Part shown: positions 5,918 to 8,201 of the stretch, in pieces
Numbering within the stretch: the first letter of the stretch is position 1
Layout: each line of letters opens with the position of its first letter
Origin: Chloroflexota bacterium
GTDB lineage: Bacteria; Chloroflexota; Anaerolineae; Anaerolineales; Anaerolineaceae
Assembly: GCA_012797215.1 (NCBI GenBank)
Contig: JAAZPN010000009.1
Coordinates: 1 to 8,201 of the forward strand
Length of the DNA stretch: 8,201 nt
Direction of reading: 5' to 3'
The notes under the pieces: generated by a model
Told to the model about the DNA's origin: nothing
The model's database searches: none
What the model saw: only the letters and a program-made list of their open reading frames with translations
Made by a program: the position numbers and the translations under genes

Positions 5918-7278
5918 GCGGGATTTTCTTTAGAGAAGTTGCGCTGCATGGAATAGCGCAGCGCTTCCCGGCTGATATCTTTCAAGCGAGCCAATGCTTC
6001 CGGCTGCTCATTATTCTTTTCCATCTGCCCAATCAGCTCGTTCAGTATCTGCAGGAATTCCGCGTCAATCGCGTCGCCGGCTTTCTCAAAAATTTGCCGA
6101 CGGGCGTCTTCATTTTCTGCTTGCAGCAAAATCTCAATCATTTGCATGGCCGCTCCAGACTGGCTGGCTGCCTGTACCACCCCAACGACCCGCACCAGTT
6201 TCTCAAGCTTGACCTGATCATTTTCTGCCTGGGCATGCTCGGCGGCGTGATTGACCGCGTCCGCGAAAGCCTGGTCCACATGGGGCAGCGCTTTTTCGGT
6301 GGCTTCTTCAATGTTATCGGATTTGAGAATCTCATCCAACAGCGCCTGCGCCTGGTCCATTTGCGCCTTCAGGGCAGCATCTACCGCCGCAGTCAGCTGC
6401 AGCAATTTTCCGCGCAGGGTGGTCAGTTTTTCCTGTTCCTCTCCTGCGGAAGCGTCAATTTTCGCGCTCAGCTGCTCAAAGAAGCTGTAATCCAAGCCGC
6501 CGCGCGCCATCGTCACCAGCGTGGTCAGCCGCGCGTCAGAACCCGCGGATTCAATCATCAGCCCCAGCAAAGATTCGCGCGTCAGACCCTTCTGGCTGAG
6601 CTCCTGCAGGCTTTTGACAGCTGCCTGGGATTCGCGCGCTTGTTCAGCCAGCTGCTTTCCGTAGGATGAATGGTCCAGCATGCCGCGCTGCAAATTCACC
6701 AGGATTTCCACGCCTTCCTGATCGCCGCCGGCCGCTGATGCTTCCGCCAGGCGGGAAACAAGCATGAAAACCTGTTCATCAATCTTGCTGTCGTTCTGCG
6801 CGATCAGTTGCGGCAGGTTTTCTGGCTCAGCCGCGGCCAGCTGAGAAATCAGGGCCAGTTTTTCCTGTTGGGCTTTCATCATCTCAGGCGTGATGCCGTC
6901 CGCTTTGAGAATGGTTTCGAATAACAGCTGCTGGGTAAGCATTGTCTGCGGGCGGAACAGATATCCCTTGCGCTTTTCAGGCGGCAGAGTGTCCACCACT
7001 TTTTTAATCAGCGGACCGATAATTTTCTCTTGCTCCGGCACCGGCAGGTTTGCCTCCGGGGGAAAGTAGGTCAACAGCAGTTCCTTATCTGCGTCGTGGT
7101 ACACGATCGGGGAAGGATAAACACCCTGATAATGGCAAACTGGACAATTAACCAAATTAGCGGAGCCCGAAAGGAGCTTTTCTTTGGCTTGGGGATCGCT
7201 GGTTAAATCAAATAAGCGGGTGATATCGGCTGTAATCGGGGTGCGGCAGCGCGGGCAAGCGACGGTTGTTTTCGGCAT
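5914..7278 (-). CDS. CpXC-domain protein with helical repeat region
   Basis: This 454-residue protein starts with a CpXC domain (about 1-125). Two Cys pairs, CPRC (8-11) and CPVC (45-48), are the only Cys residues seen and probably bind one zinc as a ribbon, followed by a YHDADKELLLTYFPPE segment (60-75) typical of the family. The rest (about 130-450) is Ala/Glu/Gln-rich, predicted helical and without membrane spans. Three degenerate copies of an (I/L)Dxx(F/V)(F/L)xxL repeat begin near 166, 262 and 404. The family's function is unknown. An in-frame ATG 48 bp upstream would place the -10 box inside the coding region, so the ATG at 7278, preceded by an AGGAAAG site at 7287-7293, is chosen. The stop (TAG, 5914-5916) overlaps the stop of the convergent FHA gene. 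It is cytosolic by sequence; a link to the kinase/FHA pair is only positional. Confidence 0.85.
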   Translation of the reverse strand: MPKTTVACPRCRTPITADITRLFDLTSDPQAKEKLLSGSANLVNCPVCHYQGVYPSPIVYHDADKELLLTYFPPEANLPVPEQEKIIGPLIKKVVDTLPPEKRKGYLFRPQTMLTQQLLFETILKADGITPEMMKAQQEKLALISQLAAAEPENLPQLIAQNDSKIDEQVFMLVSRLAEASAAGGDQEGVEILVNLQRGMLDHSSYGKQLAEQARESQAAVKSLQELSQKGLTRESLLGLMIESAGSDARLTTLVTMARGGLDYSFFEQLSAKIDASAGEEQEKLTTLRGKLLQLTAAVDAALKAQMDQAQALLDEILKSDNIEEATEKALPHVDQAFADAVNHAAEHAQAENDQVKLEKLVRVVGVVQAASQSGAAMQMIEILLQAENEDARRQIFEKAGDAIDAEFLQILNELIGQMEKNNEQPEALARLKDISREALRYSMQRNFSKENPA

Positions 7279-7312
7279 AAATGACTCTTTCCTTTTAATT
7301 TCAGTTCCCAGC

Positions 7313-7321
7313 ATTATATCA
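7313..7321 (-). promoter_or_regulatory. Extended -10 promoter of the CpXC gene
   Basis: On the minus strand 7321 to 7313 reads TGATATAAT, an extended -10 with a consensus TATAAT. The expected start near 7306 gives a leader of about 28 nt before the ATG at 7278, with the ribosome-binding site in between. No clear -35 is visible, as for the phosphodiesterase promoter. Confidence 0.6.
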
Positions 7322-7506
7322 TCCACGCTCTCTGCATTGGCGTGCTGTATATCAGCGTTTTATTAACAATGATGTCTCCTATAGGCGCGAAAAATCACAG
7401 GATAGCTGCTTTCTTCTCACAGCGAGTCCCGTTTGCTTTTGCAAACAAATGGAACCCTTTGCGGTCTTTCCGGATTGCATACCCGCGCTGAACAAGGCTC
7501 GGTTGA
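7322..7506. other. Intergenic region upstream of the sugar-transporter promoter
   Basis: No gene is seen here. It contains the 8-bp palindrome CCTATAGG (7378-7385), the second copy of a 13-bp repeat (7392-7404), a further TCACAG half-site (7417-7422) and a small perfect hairpin GTTTGC-TTTT-GCAAAC (7431-7446). These probably belong to the control region of the downstream transporter gene, but none matches a motif that can be named with confidence. Confidence 0.35.
7392..7404 (+). repeat. 13-bp direct repeat copy B (AAATCACAGGATA)
   Basis: This stretch is identical to 221-233. It lies about 100 bp upstream of the -35 box of the sugar-binding-protein promoter. The enclosed TCACAGG heptamer recurs at 7730-7736 in the leader of the same gene. 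Confidence 0.5.
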
Positions 7507-7535
7507 TTGACGTTTCCTCGATATTGTGATATTTA
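7507..7535 (+). promoter_or_regulatory. Sigma70-type promoter of the sugar-binding-protein gene
   Basis: TTGACG (7507-7512) and TATTTA (7530-7535) are separated by 17 bp. The -10 is extended by TG at 7527-7528. This is the most complete promoter in the window and fits a highly expressed transporter gene. Initiation is expected near 7542, giving a leader of about 245 nt before the ATG at 7787. Confidence 0.65.
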
Positions 7536-7536
7536 A

Positions 7537-7550
7537 TTAACAGTTGTTAA
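7537..7550. promoter_or_regulatory. Palindromic operator candidate at the transcription start
   Basis: TTAACAGTTGTTAA consists of perfect 6-bp arms around a 2-bp centre. It lies 2 nt past the -10 box and covers the expected start site near 7542, the classic place for a repressor. A sugar-responsive repressor would fit the gene it precedes, but the regulator family cannot be identified from the site alone. Confidence 0.45.
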
Positions 7551-7589
7551 TCTTTCTTTAACACGAAAACCCAAGCAAGATATTTTCAG

Positions 7590-7633
7590 TTTTCTCCAAG
7601 CGGAGCCCGCGATAAACGCGAAGTCTTGGAAAA
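7590..7633 (+). ncRNA. Structured element in the 5' leader of the sugar-binding-protein mRNA
   Basis: The transcript can fold with TTTT (7590-7593) against AAAA (7630-7633), CCAAG (7596-7600) against CTTGG (7625-7629), and CGCG (7608-7611) against CGCG (7617-7620) around an ATAAA loop, leaving a 2-nt bulge and an asymmetric 7/4 internal loop. It is followed by a small CTCC-GTTTT-GGAG hairpin (7655-7667). No known riboswitch consensus is recognised. It may be a stability or translation-control element, and the structure is a by-eye fold only. Confidence 0.3.
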
Positions 7634-7770
7634 TGCTTAATCCCAAACCATAAACTCCGTTTTGGAGGATAATGTTGAAACATAGCTAGCCACTATAGAA
7701 GGGAGTGAGAAATATTCATAAAACATCATTCACAGGACTTACTCATAAACAATTTGAAGTCTACTTTACT

Positions 7771-7776
7771 AAGGAG
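7771..7776 (+). promoter_or_regulatory. Ribosome-binding site for the sugar-binding protein
   Basis: AAGGAG lies 10 nt before the ATG at 7787. An in-frame ATG at 7778 is only 1 nt from this site and too close to be used, so 7787 is taken as the start; it also begins a standard lipoprotein signal sequence. Confidence 0.7.
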
Positions 7777-7786
7777 AATGTTTAGA

Positions 7787-8201
7787 ATGAAAAAGTCGTT
7801 AATTTTTGTCTTCTCTATCCTCATCATCGCCTCGATGATGCTGGGCGCTTGCGCGAAAGCTGCTGAAGCTCCGGCTGAACAGCCCGCCGCTGGCGATAAA
7901 CTGGCAGTCGGCATTGTTTTGCCGACCAAGGACGAACCCCGCTGGATCCAGGATGAAACCCGCTTCAAGGACGCGCTCCAAAAAGCCGGCTACACCGTGG
8001 AGATCCTCTTCAGCCAGGGTGATTCCGCCAAGGAAAAGCAGAACGTTGAAACCCTGATTTCCAAGGGCGTCAAAGTCCTGATCATCTGCCCGCACGACAG
8101 CGCCGCTGCCGCCGCTTCCGCTGAAGCCGCCCGCGCCGCCGGCGTGAAGGTTGTCTCTTATGACCGCCTGATCACCGACACCGAAGCAGTCGACTACTAC
8201 G
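7787..8201 (+). CDS. Sugar ABC transporter substrate-binding lipoprotein (ChvE/XylF-like), 5' part
   Basis: The first 138 residues are present and the gene runs off the right edge. MKKSLIFVFSILIIASMMLGAC is a lipoprotein signal peptide in two parts: basic residues 2-3, then a hydrophobic core ending in the lipobox LGAC with lipidated C22. An Ala/Pro/Glu-rich tether (23-37) follows. Residues from about 38 show the periplasmic-binding-protein type 1 (sugar) fold: LAVGIVLPT strand, PRWIQDE with a sugar-contacting Trp, ALQKAGY helix, a QNVETLISKGVKVLII segment, and VVSYDRLI followed by TD and DYY, typical of the multiple-monosaccharide/xylose-binding branch. The protein would sit outside the membrane and deliver monosaccharides to a permease and ATPase expected just downstream. 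Strongly biased, GC-ending codons suggest high expression. The exact sugar cannot be called. Confidence 0.92.
   Translation, partial: MKKSLIFVFSILIIASMMLGACAKAAEAPAEQPAAGDKLAVGIVLPTKDEPRWIQDETRFKDALQKAGYTVEILFSQGDSAKEKQNVETLISKGVKVLIICPHDSAAAAASAEAARAAGVKVVSYDRLITDTEAVDYY

Noticed and set aside
6094..6669. 191-residue plus-strand open frame
   Set aside because: It lies wholly antisense to the CpXC gene, whose frame has clear motifs, a promoter and a ribosome-binding site; the antisense product is Arg/Gln/Phe-rich shadow sequence.
7279..7326. Upstream ATG starts for the CpXC gene
   Set aside because: They would put the -10 box and the ribosome-binding site inside the coding region and add a 16-residue extension that does not fit the usual start just before the first Cys pair.
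7672..7689. Five-codon mini-ORF (MLKHS) after GGAGG in the sugar-transporter leader
   Set aside because: Only 3 nt separate GGAGG from the ATG and there is no run of regulatory codons; it is mentioned as part of the leader but not called as a gene.
7705..7785. 26-codon GTG frame ending just before the sugar-binding-protein start
   Set aside because: Its purine-rich upstream sequence overlaps the start codon and the peptide has no recognisable features.

Overview
The window is about 8.2 kb of moderately GC-rich bacterial chromosome. It most resembles the phylum Chloroflexota, class Anaerolineae. That placement is inferred from the gene families, not searched: a CpXC-domain protein, a membrane-anchored GH3 protein with a Thr/Pro linker, a Hanks-type kinase beside an FHA winged-helix regulator, and a ChvE/XylF-like sugar-binding lipoprotein. 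No phage, transposase, CRISPR, tRNA or rRNA is visible.

Layout, left to right. The left edge (1-103, minus) holds the first 34 codons of a response regulator. A 355-bp divergent intergenic region (104-458) follows. It is AT-rich and palindrome-dense, with FNR/CRP-like half-sites and a strong plus-strand terminator-type hairpin that lies downstream of no visible gene. Two plus-strand genes then form a translationally coupled operon: a cytosolic glycerophosphodiester phosphodiesterase (459-1202, probably leaderless) and a large exported GH3-family protein (1199-3970). The GH3 protein has an Ig-like module and three C-terminal membrane spans, and its expected nucleophile Asp reads as His. A short spacer (3971-4149) with a run of ten G and repeat-like debris separates it from the next, convergent gene.

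The centre is a signalling pair. A tail-anchored Ser/Thr kinase (5142-4150, minus) is divergent from an FHA-winged-helix transcription factor (5273-5917, plus), and their two consensus -10 boxes form one palindrome between the genes. The layout suggests that the kinase, or another kinase in the cell, makes a phospho-Thr ligand read by the FHA domain, which then controls promoters through the winged helix. This is analogous to actinobacterial PknH-EmbR but with the domain order reversed. The FHA gene runs tail-to-tail, with overlapping stop codons, into a CpXC zinc-ribbon protein (7278-5914, minus) whose helical C-terminal part contains three copies of a degenerate repeat.

The right end holds a 508-bp regulatory region (7279-7786). 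It has a strong sigma70-type promoter with a palindrome at the start site and a roughly 245-nt leader. It drives a sugar ABC-transporter binding lipoprotein (7787 to the right edge). Short sequences are shared between this region and the left intergenic region, so the sugar transporter and the response regulator may answer to a common regulator.

Two annotated starts are corrected by ribosome-binding-site position: the kinase starts at the ATG at 5142 and the CpXC gene at the ATG at 7278. All coordinates were read by eye. Functional assignments rest on motif recognition, not database searches.
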